The translations under genes were made by a program, and so were the position numbers. Shown here piece after piece: positions 1-8,459 of a stretch of 64,000 bases of DNA (the first letter of the stretch is position 1; each line of letters begins with the position of its first letter). Source of the DNA: CALFXN01 sp964451935 (lineage in GTDB: Bacteria > Synergistota > Synergistia > Synergistales > Aminobacteriaceae); assembly GCA_964451935.1 (NCBI GenBank), contig CAYVKE010000004.1:1-64000 (forward strand), given 5' to 3'. The notes beneath the pieces were generated by a model that ran no database searches, was not told the origin of the DNA, and saw only the letters and a program-made list of their open reading frames with translations.

Positions 1-276
1 GCGGAGGCGGTTCAGAGCATCGCGGCCGTATCGGAGGAACAGGCGGCGTCGAGCGGGGAGATGACATCGGCGATCCAGAGCGTGACGGAATCGACGGGAC
101 ATGTCGTTGAGTCGGTCGGTTCGATTCAGTCGGCGTCGAGGGAGACGACGAAGGCGGCCGAGGCGATCGCGACTGAGGCGCAGGAGATGGCGAAGACGTC
201 GGAGAGCCTGCAGAACCTGGTCGCCCGGTTCACGCTGGACGACGCGTCGCAGAAGGGGCTCGTTCCGAAGCGATAA
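1..276 (+). CDS. Methyl-accepting chemotaxis protein, C-terminal fragment
   Basis: This is the last 91 residues of a chemoreceptor signalling domain; the gene runs off the left edge. The reading frame is open from base 1. It shows the Ala/Ser/Glu/Gln-rich heptad pattern of the cytoplasmic coiled coil, including an S-E-E-Q-A-A-S-S segment typical of methylation-helix regions just after the CheA/CheW hairpin. It ends in LQNLVARFTL, a common end for receptors of this family. The sensed ligand cannot be known because the periplasmic domain lies outside the window. Confidence 0.85.
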   Translation, partial: AEAVQSIAAVSEEQAASSGEMTSAIQSVTESTGHVVESVGSIQSASRETTKAAEAIATEAQEMAKTSESLQNLVARFTLDDASQKGLVPKR

Positions 277-382
277 GGCGTTCCGCCGCCCGGAGACCGG
301 GGAGAGTGCGGCTTTCTCCGGCCTTCAGGCGTGAAATGTCGCGGCGTTCCCGGGAAATCGTACGGGATGAGGAGACGATTCG

Positions 383-2053
383 ATGCGCGAAAAATACGGA
401 ACTCCGGGCGTATCCGCATGCGAGGAATTTGTCGAATGGAACTGCCTCGTCGGGCCGCGCTCGGTCATCTGGAGCGTTTCGTGTTTTCGGGAGGACGGAC
501 CCGCTGACGCGGGGCATCTGCTGGGGCGTTCCTGCCATAACGCGTTCCGCAATCGCGGGACCCCTTGCCCGGAATGTCCTCTCTTTCTGGAAGACTCGTC
601 CTTTTTCTATGTCCGGGTGCTTGGAGGCGCGCGGACATGCGACTGCGACGCGCGCCCGGCTTTCGGGAACGCCGCGTGGTCCGTTCCGCTGGAGACGACC
701 CCGTTGGCGTTCGTCCCCGTAGGCGTATGCGCCATGCACGCCTCGGGGCGTCCCCTGTTCTGGAACGCGGAGTGGCGGCGCATCATGGGGTGGAACGGAC
801 GTCCGGAGTCCGTGTCCTCTTGCCTGCGGGAAGCGGGTGCCGGTGTGACCCATATCCCGAAAAACGACGGCGGCGGATCGCTTTCCGTCGTATCGATCAC
901 GAACGACCGGGGCGTGTTTGCGAAGATCTCCGGGGATTTTCGCTGGCTTATGGCTTGGAGCGACGGCTCCGGAGCGATCGCCGAAATCCACGACGGGAAT
1001 CGTTCCGCGGCCTGCGACCGCCTGACGGGGACGTACACGCGCGCCTCCTTCGACGATATCCTGCGAAACGCCGATCTCACGTCGGACGAATCCCCCGTGA
1101 GCGTTCTCACGCTGGATATCGACGGCCTGAACATCATCAACGAAATCTTCGGCGTCGAACAGGGGGACGCGATCCTGCGCGAGATGGGATCGATCCTCCG
1201 GAAGGCGTGCCGTTCCCGGGACACGATCGCCAGGATCGGGGAGGACGAATTCGGAATCCTGCTCCCCGGAGTCGGCGCCGATCGGGTTGAGTGCATTGGC
1301 CGACGCATTGCGCTTCTCGCGGCCCGGGAGATGCGCAGCGTCCCGTATCGCTTTTCCATCGGATACGCCGCGAGGATGGGGCCGCAAGAGCCGCTGCGGG
1401 ACGTTCTGCGGAACGCGGAGCTGCGGATGCGGCGGCTGAAGCGCAACAGTCGCGGCTCGATGCATCATGCGCTGCTGCAAACGATCGAAGCCGTGATGGA
1501 GGAGACGTCGCGGGAGACGAAGGGGCATGCGGATCGGATGCGTCTTCTATGCGCCGAAATGGGCAAGCTGCTCCGGATGGACGACGAGTCCCTGGAACGC
1601 CTCGATCTCGTGGCGCGGCTGCACGATATCGGAAAGATCAGCGTCCCGTTGAGCATCCTCGGGAAGGCGACGCCGCTGACGGAGGACGAATGGACGGTGA
1701 TCCGCCGGCATCCGGATGTCGGCTTCCGGATCGCGCGATCGTCGTCCGCGGATATCGCCCGGGCGGCGGACGGCATCCGGGCGCATCACGAACGCTGGGA
1801 CGGATGGGGATATCCCCGAGGGGTTTCGGGACGCGACATCCCGTACGACGCCCGCATCGTCTCGATCGTGGACGCCTGCGACGCGATGCTGAGTGAACGC
1901 GCATACAAAGCCGCGATGACGGCGGAGCAGGCGAAGGGCGAGCTGATCCGCTGCGCGGGAGGGCAGTTCGATCCTGATCTCGTCCCGGTGTTTCTTCGCG
2001 TGCTGGACGCGTCGGGGAACGAAGTCCTTCCGGGTTCGGCGTCCGCTCAATGA
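383..2053 (+). CDS. GGDEF plus HD-GYP cyclic-di-GMP protein
   Basis: This 556-residue protein probably makes or binds, and then breaks down, cyclic-di-GMP. Its N-terminal ~200 residues look PAS-like and contain a Cys cluster (CPECP near residue 70) that may bind metal or sense redox. A GGDEF domain follows; its signature reads GEDEF (about 286-290), a degenerate form, but an upstream RSRD inhibitory (I-) site is kept. The C-terminal third is an HD-GYP phosphodiesterase with HDIGK near residue 414 and the HHE..DG.GYP motif near 467, both intact. The likely net activity is hydrolysis, with the GGDEF part regulatory or weakly active. There is no membrane segment, so it acts in the cytoplasm. It converges on another GGDEF gene. 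Confidence 0.9.
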   Translation: MREKYGTPGVSACEEFVEWNCLVGPRSVIWSVSCFREDGPADAGHLLGRSCHNAFRNRGTPCPECPLFLEDSSFFYVRVLGGARTCDCDARPAFGNAAWSVPLETTPLAFVPVGVCAMHASGRPLFWNAEWRRIMGWNGRPESVSSCLREAGAGVTHIPKNDGGGSLSVVSITNDRGVFAKISGDFRWLMAWSDGSGAIAEIHDGNRSAACDRLTGTYTRASFDDILRNADLTSDESPVSVLTLDIDGLNIINEIFGVEQGDAILREMGSILRKACRSRDTIARIGEDEFGILLPGVGADRVECIGRRIALLAAREMRSVPYRFSIGYAARMGPQEPLRDVLRNAELRMRRLKRNSRGSMHHALLQTIEAVMEETSRETKGHADRMRLLCAEMGKLLRMDDESLERLDLVARLHDIGKISVPLSILGKATPLTEDEWTVIRRHPDVGFRIARSSSADIARAADGIRAHHERWDGWGYPRGVSGRDIPYDARIVSIVDACDAMLSERAYKAAMTAEQAKGELIRCAGGQFDPDLVPVFLRVLDASGNEVLPGSASAQ

Positions 2054-2054
2054 G

Positions 2055-2100
2055 ACGCCGAAACGGACGTGCGGGGGCCCCTTCACTTCCGTTTCGGCGT
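2055..2100. terminator. Bidirectional hairpin between convergent genes
   Basis: A perfect 13-bp inverted repeat (ACGCCGAAACGGA at 2055-2067, TCCGTTTCGGCGT at 2088-2100) lies exactly between the ends of two convergent genes, with a GC-rich 20-base loop. There is no clear T tract, so it may act as an mRNA 3'-end stabiliser as well as a terminator for both genes. Confidence 0.6.
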
Positions 2101-4122
2101 TCAGTCTCCCTCGACCCGGTTGCGCCCGGCCGCCTTCGCCCGGTACAGCGCCTGATCCGCGCGGCGGTACAGGGCCTTCGAAGAGTCCCCGCGCCCCCGG
2201 AAGATGGTGAAGCCGATGCTGACGCGGGGAGACGCCGTATGGCGCGCATCGTCGTAAACCCCGGTCCGATGAATGGACGCGACGGCCTGCCGGATGCGGT
2301 CGAGGGCGGAACGCGCCTCGTCGGGATTCGTCTCGGGGAAAAGGATTCCGAATTCCTCGCCGCCCAGGCGTCCGACGCGGTCTTCCTCGCGCATTTCGCG
2401 CCGCATCACCTGCGCGGTCTCCCGGAGCACATGATCCCCGATGTCGTGGCCGAACGTGTCGTTGATCTCCTTGAAATGGTCGAGGTCGGCGATCGCCAGA
2501 ACCAGCGGATGTCCGCGGCGAAGGCTTCGCGCGATCTCGTTCTGGAGCGCCGCCAGAAAGGCTCTCCGGTTCATGACGCCCGTCAGCGGATCGATCTCGG
2601 TGGTTTTCCGGAGCTGCGATTCGACGGTGCGGATGCGCAAAAAAGCGCCCGCCATGTCGGCGGTCGTCCGCAAAAGACGGATTGCGTCGCCGCTCAGCAG
2701 CCCGGTCTCCGAAGCCCCGAACGCGACGCCGACGGCTCCCCAGAAGTTCTTTCCGGCGAAAACGGGAACGAACAGGAACGAACGCGCCGGGCCGGGATCG
2801 ATGTCCGGAGCCGCGGATTTCAGCCTGTCGGACGTGAAGACAAGGTGCTCCGCGCGTTTCAGCGGTTCGATGAGCGCGGCAAGGTCCGGAGAAAACGGGA
2901 TGCGGGCCGGGACATGCCCCCTCTCCTCCGCGCGCCGCGTTTCGTCGCGGGTCTCGACGACAAGGTGGAGGTGCGCTTCGCGTCCGACGCTTTGAAGAGG
3001 CTTTCCGCCTTCGGGCGCTTCGGCGCGGAGGATGCCGCACCAGAGCACGTCGCACGCCTCGCGCAGCCGGATGCAGACGCGGGAAAGAACGCCCTCCGCC
3101 TTGTGATGGCTCAGAAGGATGCGCGCGATTTCGGACAACGCCGTTTCGTGCGCGAGCAGTCGCGCGAGGTCCCGTTGCCGCAGGCGCAGTTCGTCGCCCG
3201 TTCGCGAGATTCGGTAGGCGCCGTACGCGAACGCGAAAAGAACCAGCAGGCCGACCGCGAACGCCAGATAGGTCCAGTCCGGAATGAAGGTCAGATCCTC
3301 GTCGTACAGCCAGCGTCGCTGAAGCACGTAGTACAGGGACCTCGGGTCATTCAGCATTTCGTCGATGCGCCTGTCGAGCGTTTCGAGCAGATCCGCGTTT
3401 TTTCCCCGCGTGGTCGCGAAGTAGATCCGGCTCGGCGCGAAGACGATCGGCGTGCGAAGCAGGCCGTGCTTCCGGACCAGAGGGAGGCTGATCGTGTATT
3501 CGGCGAGAACGCCGTGGGCCTTTTTCTTCGAGACGGCGTCGAAGGCCTCTTCGATCGTCGGGAAATCGATGATCGAAAGGTCGAGTTTCAACTGCTGCGT
3601 CGTCCTGCGAAGCTCCGAGACCGCGACGAAGCCGCGCTGGGCGGCGATCCGGCGTCCCCGGAGATCGAAAACGTCGAGAAGGGACTCTCCGGGCGACGTG
3701 AAGATCGTGAACCACGTGCTGTAGTGGTTCACCTTCGAAAAGTCGAAGAGGGACGCGAGTCTCGGGGTCGGCGTCATGCTCGCGATGTCGATCTCGCCGG
3801 AAGCCAGCCGCGCGACGATCGTTTCTCCGGGAGCGGAGACGAACGAGAGATCCCACCCTTCGCGTTGCGCGACGGCTTGCAGGAGGTCCACGAAGAATCC
3901 CTGGAAGTTCCCCCGGCCGTCGCGGAAGAAGAGCGGTCGGAGTTCGACCATCCCGTAGACGACGGAGCGCGAAGCGGCGAAGGCCCGCTCTGGAAGAGGA
4001 AAGAACGGCGCCGTCGCGAGGAAAAGGCACGAGAAAGCGCAAAAACATGCCGTCGCGCCACGCCTCGATCGCTTCAGGAAGTTGTCGGGGCGTCGCGCGG
4101 CTATGCCAGCGTTTTCGGGCAT
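2101..4122 (-). CDS. Periplasmic solute-binding sensor with GAF-like and GGDEF domains
   Basis: This is a membrane-bound diguanylate cyclase of about 673 residues. A signal peptide is followed by a family-3 solute-binding domain (roughly residues 50-280, as in amino-acid ABC binding proteins), one transmembrane helix, a GAF-like region and a C-terminal GGDEF domain. The catalytic motif is intact (GGEEF), with an REED inhibitory site five residues upstream, so product inhibition is expected. It probably makes cyclic-di-GMP in response to an external small solute. I chose ATG at 4122; a GTG at 4170 would add 16 residues but has no better ribosome site. It converges on the HD-GYP gene. Confidence 0.88.
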   Translation of the reverse strand: MPENAGIAARRPDNFLKRSRRGATACFCAFSCLFLATAPFFPLPERAFAASRSVVYGMVELRPLFFRDGRGNFQGFFVDLLQAVAQREGWDLSFVSAPGETIVARLASGEIDIASMTPTPRLASLFDFSKVNHYSTWFTIFTSPGESLLDVFDLRGRRIAAQRGFVAVSELRRTTQQLKLDLSIIDFPTIEEAFDAVSKKKAHGVLAEYTISLPLVRKHGLLRTPIVFAPSRIYFATTRGKNADLLETLDRRIDEMLNDPRSLYYVLQRRWLYDEDLTFIPDWTYLAFAVGLLVLFAFAYGAYRISRTGDELRLRQRDLARLLAHETALSEIARILLSHHKAEGVLSRVCIRLREACDVLWCGILRAEAPEGGKPLQSVGREAHLHLVVETRDETRRAEERGHVPARIPFSPDLAALIEPLKRAEHLVFTSDRLKSAAPDIDPGPARSFLFVPVFAGKNFWGAVGVAFGASETGLLSGDAIRLLRTTADMAGAFLRIRTVESQLRKTTEIDPLTGVMNRRAFLAALQNEIARSLRRGHPLVLAIADLDHFKEINDTFGHDIGDHVLRETAQVMRREMREEDRVGRLGGEEFGILFPETNPDEARSALDRIRQAVASIHRTGVYDDARHTASPRVSIGFTIFRGRGDSSKALYRRADQALYRAKAAGRNRVEGD

Positions 4123-4300
4123 CGGGATGGGACCATAGGGGACATCCTTTCGTGCAAAGAACAATAACACAATTATGCATCAAAGCTCCGATGCGGGCAA
4201 GAAGGATCGTCCGTTCTGCGCTGTATTTTTTAATGAACGGAGATGCGTTTCGAAAGGATATGAATGAAGAGCATTATTTGCAATTAATGGATAGAGGATG

Positions 4301-5109
4301 TCAGGCCCCTTCCGACAGGAAGCTCAAAAGAAAGGTGACCGCCAGGAGATCGGCGCTTCCCCCGGGGCTGATGTTGCGCTCGACGAAGAGGCGCGTCGCC
4401 GCGGCCGTGATGTCCCGCACCCGTCCGTTCCCGACCGGTGCAGGACGTTCGTGTCGTCCGAATGCTGCATGATGACCAGAAGCGTGTCCGCTCCGGCGTC
4501 GCCGGGGGACCGCCCCTCCCGCGCCGCGTTCTCGAGGAAGGGCAGGGCCCGGTTCACGACGGTCGGAAAGCCGCGTTCCGCTTCGCCCCGGATGCCCGTG
4601 ACGCCATACCGGAGGTAGAGCCGTTCGCCGGCCGTCAGGGGACGATCGGGTGGCGCGTCCCGGAGGGATTCGAGTTCGCGTCGGACGATGCCCGCGACGA
4701 TCCGGGACGCAAGCGCGGCGAGATCTTCCGGCGAGAGCGGCTCGTTCCGGGCGGCGCGCATGCCGGCCGCCGCGCAGATCAGTCCGAAGGAGAAGAGCAA
4801 TCCCTTGTGCGTGTTCACGCCGCCGGTCGCATCGAACATCGCGCGCTCGGCGCGCAGTCCGATCCGGCGGATACGGGGAAGGAGGTTTCGGGGATCGACC
4901 GCGCCGCAGCGGAAACCCGCGCGCGCGAACAACGCCATCCACGGCGCGAGCGCCGTGGCGCTGTCGATGAACGTGAAGCGCGTCATATCCCCGTGCGCGC
5001 CCGCGTCACAGGGCCCCACGAGTCCGGGCTTGGGGTGGACGGCGATCTCGTAGAGCATGGCCCGCAGCGCGCAGTTGCGGACGAGGGATTCGAGCATTCG
5101 GCGTCTCAT
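4301..5109 (-). pseudogene. citG: Triphosphoribosyl-dephospho-CoA synthase with apparent frameshift
   Basis: CitG makes the 2'-(5''-triphosphoribosyl)-3'-dephospho-CoA precursor of the citrate lyase prosthetic group. The first ~225 residues (from ATG 5109) match CitG, with KPGLV, GAHGDM, NTHKG and the DDTNVLHR segment. Just after DDTNVLHR, near 4430-4437, the frame must shift by one base to reach the conserved C-terminus (VERNISPGGSADLLA), which ends at 4301. One missing G in the run CCGGTCGGG would explain it. Because both citrate lyases here need this enzyme, a sequencing or assembly error is more likely than real gene death. The start overlaps the citX stop (ATGA), so the two are translationally coupled. 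Confidence 0.82.
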
Positions 5110-5615
5110 GGTCCGGAGGGCCGGTCGAGCAGCGAATCGATTGCGGCCAGAAGGTCGGAAAGCGGGTGCGTTCGCTCGCGGGCGCAGAAGCGGGCCGGTC
5201 GGTCGCAGCAGAGGCAGCGGCGTTCCGGAAGACCGAGGGCGGATCTGGATATCGGGGCTCCGGTCGCGTCGAGAACGTCGACGTCGAAACACCGCCCCCA
5301 GGGGTGTGACTGTTCGAACTTCACCGCGAGCAGCTTCGCTTCATTTCCGCCCAGCGACGTCGCGAGGTGCGCCTCCATTCCCGCCGCGCTCTCGAAGGTT
5401 CCTGCATGTCGGGCGAGGGGATCGCGCAGCTTCCAAAAGGCGATGAGGGCGTCGAGGAACTCCCGGAAGGCGCGCGCGTATCGCGCGGATGTCTTCTCCG
5501 GCCCCGGAATGTTTATCGTCACGGTGACGATCGCGCCGCCGTACTGTTCGACGAGTGCGAGCCGTCGTCGTGTCCGCGCTTCCCGCGCGTCGAGAAGGGC
5601 CGAAAACGCGTCCAT
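5106..5615 (-). CDS. citX: Citrate lyase holo-ACP synthase (phosphoribosyl-dephospho-CoA transferase)
   Basis: CitX attaches the dephospho-CoA-derived prosthetic group to the serine of CitD. The protein is 169 residues, normal for a stand-alone CitX. It shows the family landmarks SHPWGR, ISR and the cysteine motif RRCLCC followed by CARERTH near the C-terminus. It starts at ATG 5615, five bases after the IclR gene stop, and its stop overlaps the citG start, giving an IclR-citX-citG operon. It should serve both CitD proteins in this window, since neither citDEF set has its own citX. Confidence 0.88.
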   Translation of the reverse strand: MDAFSALLDAREARTRRRLALVEQYGGAIVTVTINIPGPEKTSARYARAFREFLDALIAFWKLRDPLARHAGTFESAAGMEAHLATSLGGNEAKLLAVKFEQSHPWGRCFDVDVLDATGAPISRSALGLPERRCLCCDRPARFCARERTHPLSDLLAAIDSLLDRPSGP

Positions 5616-5620
5616 CGGAG

Positions 5621-6424
5621 TCAGTCGTCCTGCGGACGAGGGAGCGTCCCGTCGCCGAGTTCCGCGCCGAGCCGCAGCGAAATCGCGCGGGCGCTTTCGA
5701 TCGCGGCCGGGACGAGTTCCGCGATCATGGACTCCGTGAAGCGCGGGATCGGCCCGGAGACGGTCAGGCACGCGACGGGCATGTTGCTCGCGTCGAAGAT
5801 CGGAACGGCGACGGATGAGACGCCCTGTTCGCGCTCCGCGCTGCTCATCTCGTAGCCCCGGGTCCGGACGACGCGCAGACGTTCCTCCACCTTCGCGGGG
5901 TTCACGAGCGTGTTGGGCGTCAGCGGCGTCGCGTCCTTCAGGACCGACGCCACCTCCTCCGGCTTCATGAAGGCCAGGAAGCAGCGCCCCGAGGCGCCCG
6001 CCCAGAGCGGGAAGCGGTCGCCGAGTTTCGCGGACCGCTTCAGGTTGTGGGAGCTTTCGAGCTGTTCGTAGCACACGCGGATGCGCCCCTCGCGGAGGTA
6101 GAGGTTCACCGTCTCGTTGAACCGGCGTCGGAGTTCTTCCATGTACGGAAGCGCGACCGTCCGCAGCGCCCCGCTCCGCTTCGCGAGAGAACCGAGATAG
6201 TAGCAGACGGACCCGAGGCGGAGCTGTCTCGAACTATCGTCCCTGTCGAGAAAGCCCGTCTCGACGAGCGCGGAGACGATCCGCGACGCCGTGGAAAGCG
6301 GCAGGGAAAGCTTCGCGGCGATCTCGGAGACGGAGAGCGCCGGTGTGTACCACGAAAAGCAGGTGAGCACCGAAAGGCCCTTCTTGAGGGCGGCCGTGCC
6401 CCCTTCGTGTTCGGATGATCGCAT
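5621..6424 (-). CDS. IclR-family transcriptional regulator
   Basis: This 267-residue regulator has an N-terminal winged helix-turn-helix (about residues 15-75; the LSVSEIAAKLSLPLSTASRI region is the HTH) and a C-terminal IclR effector-binding domain. The start at ATG 6424 is set by a strong ribosome site (GGAGGAGG), which excludes the longer open frame. It heads the citX-citG operon and is divergent from the isocitrate-lyase-family operon. A 21-bp palindrome in the shared intergenic region is a good candidate for its operator, so it probably controls both directions in response to an organic acid. Confidence 0.9.
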   Translation of the reverse strand: MRSSEHEGGTAALKKGLSVLTCFSWYTPALSVSEIAAKLSLPLSTASRIVSALVETGFLDRDDSSRQLRLGSVCYYLGSLAKRSGALRTVALPYMEELRRRFNETVNLYLREGRIRVCYEQLESSHNLKRSAKLGDRFPLWAGASGRCFLAFMKPEEVASVLKDATPLTPNTLVNPAKVEERLRVVRTRGYEMSSAEREQGVSSVAVPIFDASNMPVACLTVSGPIPRFTESMIAELVPAAIESARAISLRLGAELGDGTLPRPQDD

Positions 6425-6504
6425 GGCGTACCTCCTCCGTTTCGTATTCGCTGTCCCCAGCCGGATATCGGCCCGCACGCATCAGAATATTCCCTTTTGC
6501 CGGA

Positions 6505-6532
6505 TTGACAAGCCCTTGGGATCAGGTATTAT
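6505..6532 (+). promoter_or_regulatory. Sigma-70-like promoter of the first organic-acid operon
   Basis: TTGACA (6505-6510) and TATTAT (6527-6532) are separated by 16 bases. The element lies upstream of the gene starting at 6592 and just before the candidate IclR operator. An operator overlapping or just downstream of the start of transcription implies repression. Confidence 0.65.
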
Positions 6533-6554
6533 AAATATACCATATATTGAAAAT

Positions 6555-6575
6555 AACTTCCATATATTGGAAGTT
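6555..6575. promoter_or_regulatory. Candidate IclR operator palindrome
   Basis: Two perfect 8-bp arms, AACTTCCA and TGGAAGTT, flank a 5-base AT centre. The TTCCA/TGGAA core resembles known IclR-family sites. A partial copy (CCATATATTG) occurs about 20 bases upstream at 6540-6549, which would allow two dimers to bind. It sits between the divergent IclR gene and the gene at 6592. Confidence 0.6.
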
Positions 6576-6591
6576 GCTCAAGGAGGCTCCG

Positions 6592-7482
6592 ATGAAGAAG
6601 AGTACGATTCTCCGAAAGATCCTCAAGGAACGGCGTGCGATTCCAGCGCCCGGGGCGCACGATGTGATCTCCGCGAAGCTCATCGAACGCGCGGGGTTCG
6701 AGATCATCCAGGTCAGCGGGTTCGGTCTGGCGGCGACGTATCTGGGGCTGCCGGATATGGCGTTCCTGTCGTCGACGGACATGCTGAACTTCACGCGCAA
6801 CATCGTCGACGCCGTGTCGATTCCCGTCATGGGGGACGCGGACACGGGATTCGGAAACAGCATCAACGCGATGCGCGTCACGGAACAGTACATCAAGGCC
6901 GGAGCCGCGGGGATGAACATCGAAGATCAGGTCTTCCCGAAGCGATGCGGCCATATCGAGGGCAAGACGATCGTTCCGACTGACGAGATGGTCCTGAAGA
7001 TCCGCGCGTGCTGCAAGGTGCGCGACGAACTCGACCCCGACTTCATCATCAACGCGCGAACGGACGCGATCGCGGTCGAAGGCGTCGGCGAGGCCATCCG
7101 GCGCGGCAACGCGTACGCGGAAGCGGGCGCCGACATGATCTTCGTCGAGGCCCCCCGGTCGGTCGAGGAAATCGGCCGCGCCGTGAAGGAGATCAATGCC
7201 CTCGTGAGCATCAACCTCTTCGACAACGTCGAGGGCGGAAAGACGCCGCTGGTTCCCGTGAAGGACCTCGCGGCCATGGGTGTCGCGCGCGTGAGCATCC
7301 CCGTCGGAACCACGTTCGCGGCGATGCGCGGCGTCGAGAAATACCTCGAAGCCATCAAGGGCGGACAGCTCGCCCCCGGCCGGACCGATCTCGTGGCCAC
7401 ATTCGCCGAGTTCAAGGACCTGGTCGGCGTGCCGAAATTCCGGGAGCAGGAGAAGGAATTCCTGCCGAAGTTCGTCGAATAG
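6592..7482 (+). CDS. Isocitrate lyase/PEP mutase family C-C lyase (methylisocitrate or dimethylmalate lyase-like)
   Basis: This 296-residue enzyme belongs to the PrpB/isocitrate lyase superfamily, which cleaves 2-methylisocitrate, 2,3-dimethylmalate or related branched hydroxyacids to pyruvate or glyoxylate plus an acid. The catalytic KRCGH loop (near residue 120) and the metal-binding GDADTGFG are present, so it is an active lyase rather than a mutase. The start at ATG 6592 has AGGAGG eight bases ahead. It is the first gene of an operon with a dehydrogenase, an RraA-like aldolase, a TRAP importer and citDEF, which suggests a branched di- or tricarboxylate substrate. The exact substrate cannot be read from sequence. 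Confidence 0.88.
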   Translation: MKKSTILRKILKERRAIPAPGAHDVISAKLIERAGFEIIQVSGFGLAATYLGLPDMAFLSSTDMLNFTRNIVDAVSIPVMGDADTGFGNSINAMRVTEQYIKAGAAGMNIEDQVFPKRCGHIEGKTIVPTDEMVLKIRACCKVRDELDPDFIINARTDAIAVEGVGEAIRRGNAYAEAGADMIFVEAPRSVEEIGRAVKEINALVSINLFDNVEGGKTPLVPVKDLAAMGVARVSIPVGTTFAAMRGVEKYLEAIKGGQLAPGRTDLVATFAEFKDLVGVPKFREQEKEFLPKFVE

Positions 7483-7504
7483 ACGCTGTGCGACGGGTGA
7501 CGGA

Positions 7505-8395
7505 GTGAGCGGCGTTCTTGGATTCATCGGTTTCGGCGAGGTCGCCTACCACATGTCGAAGGGGCTCAAGGGGGCCGGGTGGGGCGAGATCGTCGGGTTC
7601 GACGCCGCGCTTGCGAACGGCGGCGCCTACGCGGACACGATCCGGTCCCGCGCGGCGGAGGCGGGCGCGGTCCTCTGCGGCTCGCTCGCCGACATGCTCG
7701 CCCGCGCCGACGTCGTCATCGCGGCGGTTCAGGCAAAGTACGCGCCGCAGGCCGCGCGCGACGCCGCGCCGCTCATGCAGCCGGGGCAGATGTATATCGA
7801 CGTCACGACGGCCAGGCCGGAGTCCAAGCGCGAAATGGAAGCGATGTTCGCGGCGCGGGGAATCCGGTGCGTCGACGGAGCGATGCTCGGTCCCTTGCCC
7901 GTCAACGGGCACCGCGTGCCGATTCTCGCGTCCGGAGCGGCGGCGGCCGAATGGGCCGCGATGATGACGCCCTTCGGCATGAAGATCGAGGTCACGGAGG
8001 GGCATGCGGGGGCGGCTTCGGCGATCAAGCTCGTCCGCAGCGTCTTCATGAAGGGGCTCGAGGCGCTTCTCGTCGAGACGTTCCTGTTCGCGCGCCGGAG
8101 CGGGGCCGAGGATATCGTCCTATCGTCGCTCGCGGCGACGCTGAACGTTCCGTTCGAGAACACGGCGCAGCGGATGATCGCAGCGGACCTCGTCCACGCG
8201 GAGCGACGCGCGTTCGAGGTCGAGGAGTCCATCGGGCAGATGCGCGATGTCGGCGTCGAACCGGTCATGGCCGAGGCGATCGTCCGGCGGCTCAAGAAGT
8301 CGGCGGCGCTCGGAACGCGCGAGGAACTCGGCGGCGTCGCGCCGAAGACGCTGGAGGACGTGTACGGGATCTGGCGGAAAAAAGAGTATTGCTGA
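7505..8395 (+). CDS. NAD(P)-dependent dehydrogenase, 6PGDH-like with DUF1932
   Basis: This is a 296-residue member of the beta-hydroxyacid dehydrogenase group. The N-terminus has a Rossmann nucleotide-binding fold with the glycine motif GFIGFGEV; the C-terminal half matches the DUF1932 helical domain found on 6-phosphogluconate-dehydrogenase-like oxidoreductases. The start is GTG at 7505, 22 bases after the lyase gene. It probably oxidises a hydroxyacid or reduces a ketoacid in the pathway of this operon. Related enzymes act on L-threonate and similar acids, so a sugar-acid substrate is the main alternative. Confidence 0.82.
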   Translation: MSGVLGFIGFGEVAYHMSKGLKGAGWGEIVGFDAALANGGAYADTIRSRAAEAGAVLCGSLADMLARADVVIAAVQAKYAPQAARDAAPLMQPGQMYIDVTTARPESKREMEAMFAARGIRCVDGAMLGPLPVNGHRVPILASGAAAAEWAAMMTPFGMKIEVTEGHAGAASAIKLVRSVFMKGLEALLVETFLFARRSGAEDIVLSSLAATLNVPFENTAQRMIAADLVHAERRAFEVEESIGQMRDVGVEPVMAEAIVRRLKKSAALGTREELGGVAPKTLEDVYGIWRKKEYC

Positions 8396-8459
8396 TCCCG
8401 TTAGAACGGCGCGCCCTTCGTCGAACGGGGGACGCGGCAGAGAAAGGGAAGAGTGAGAC

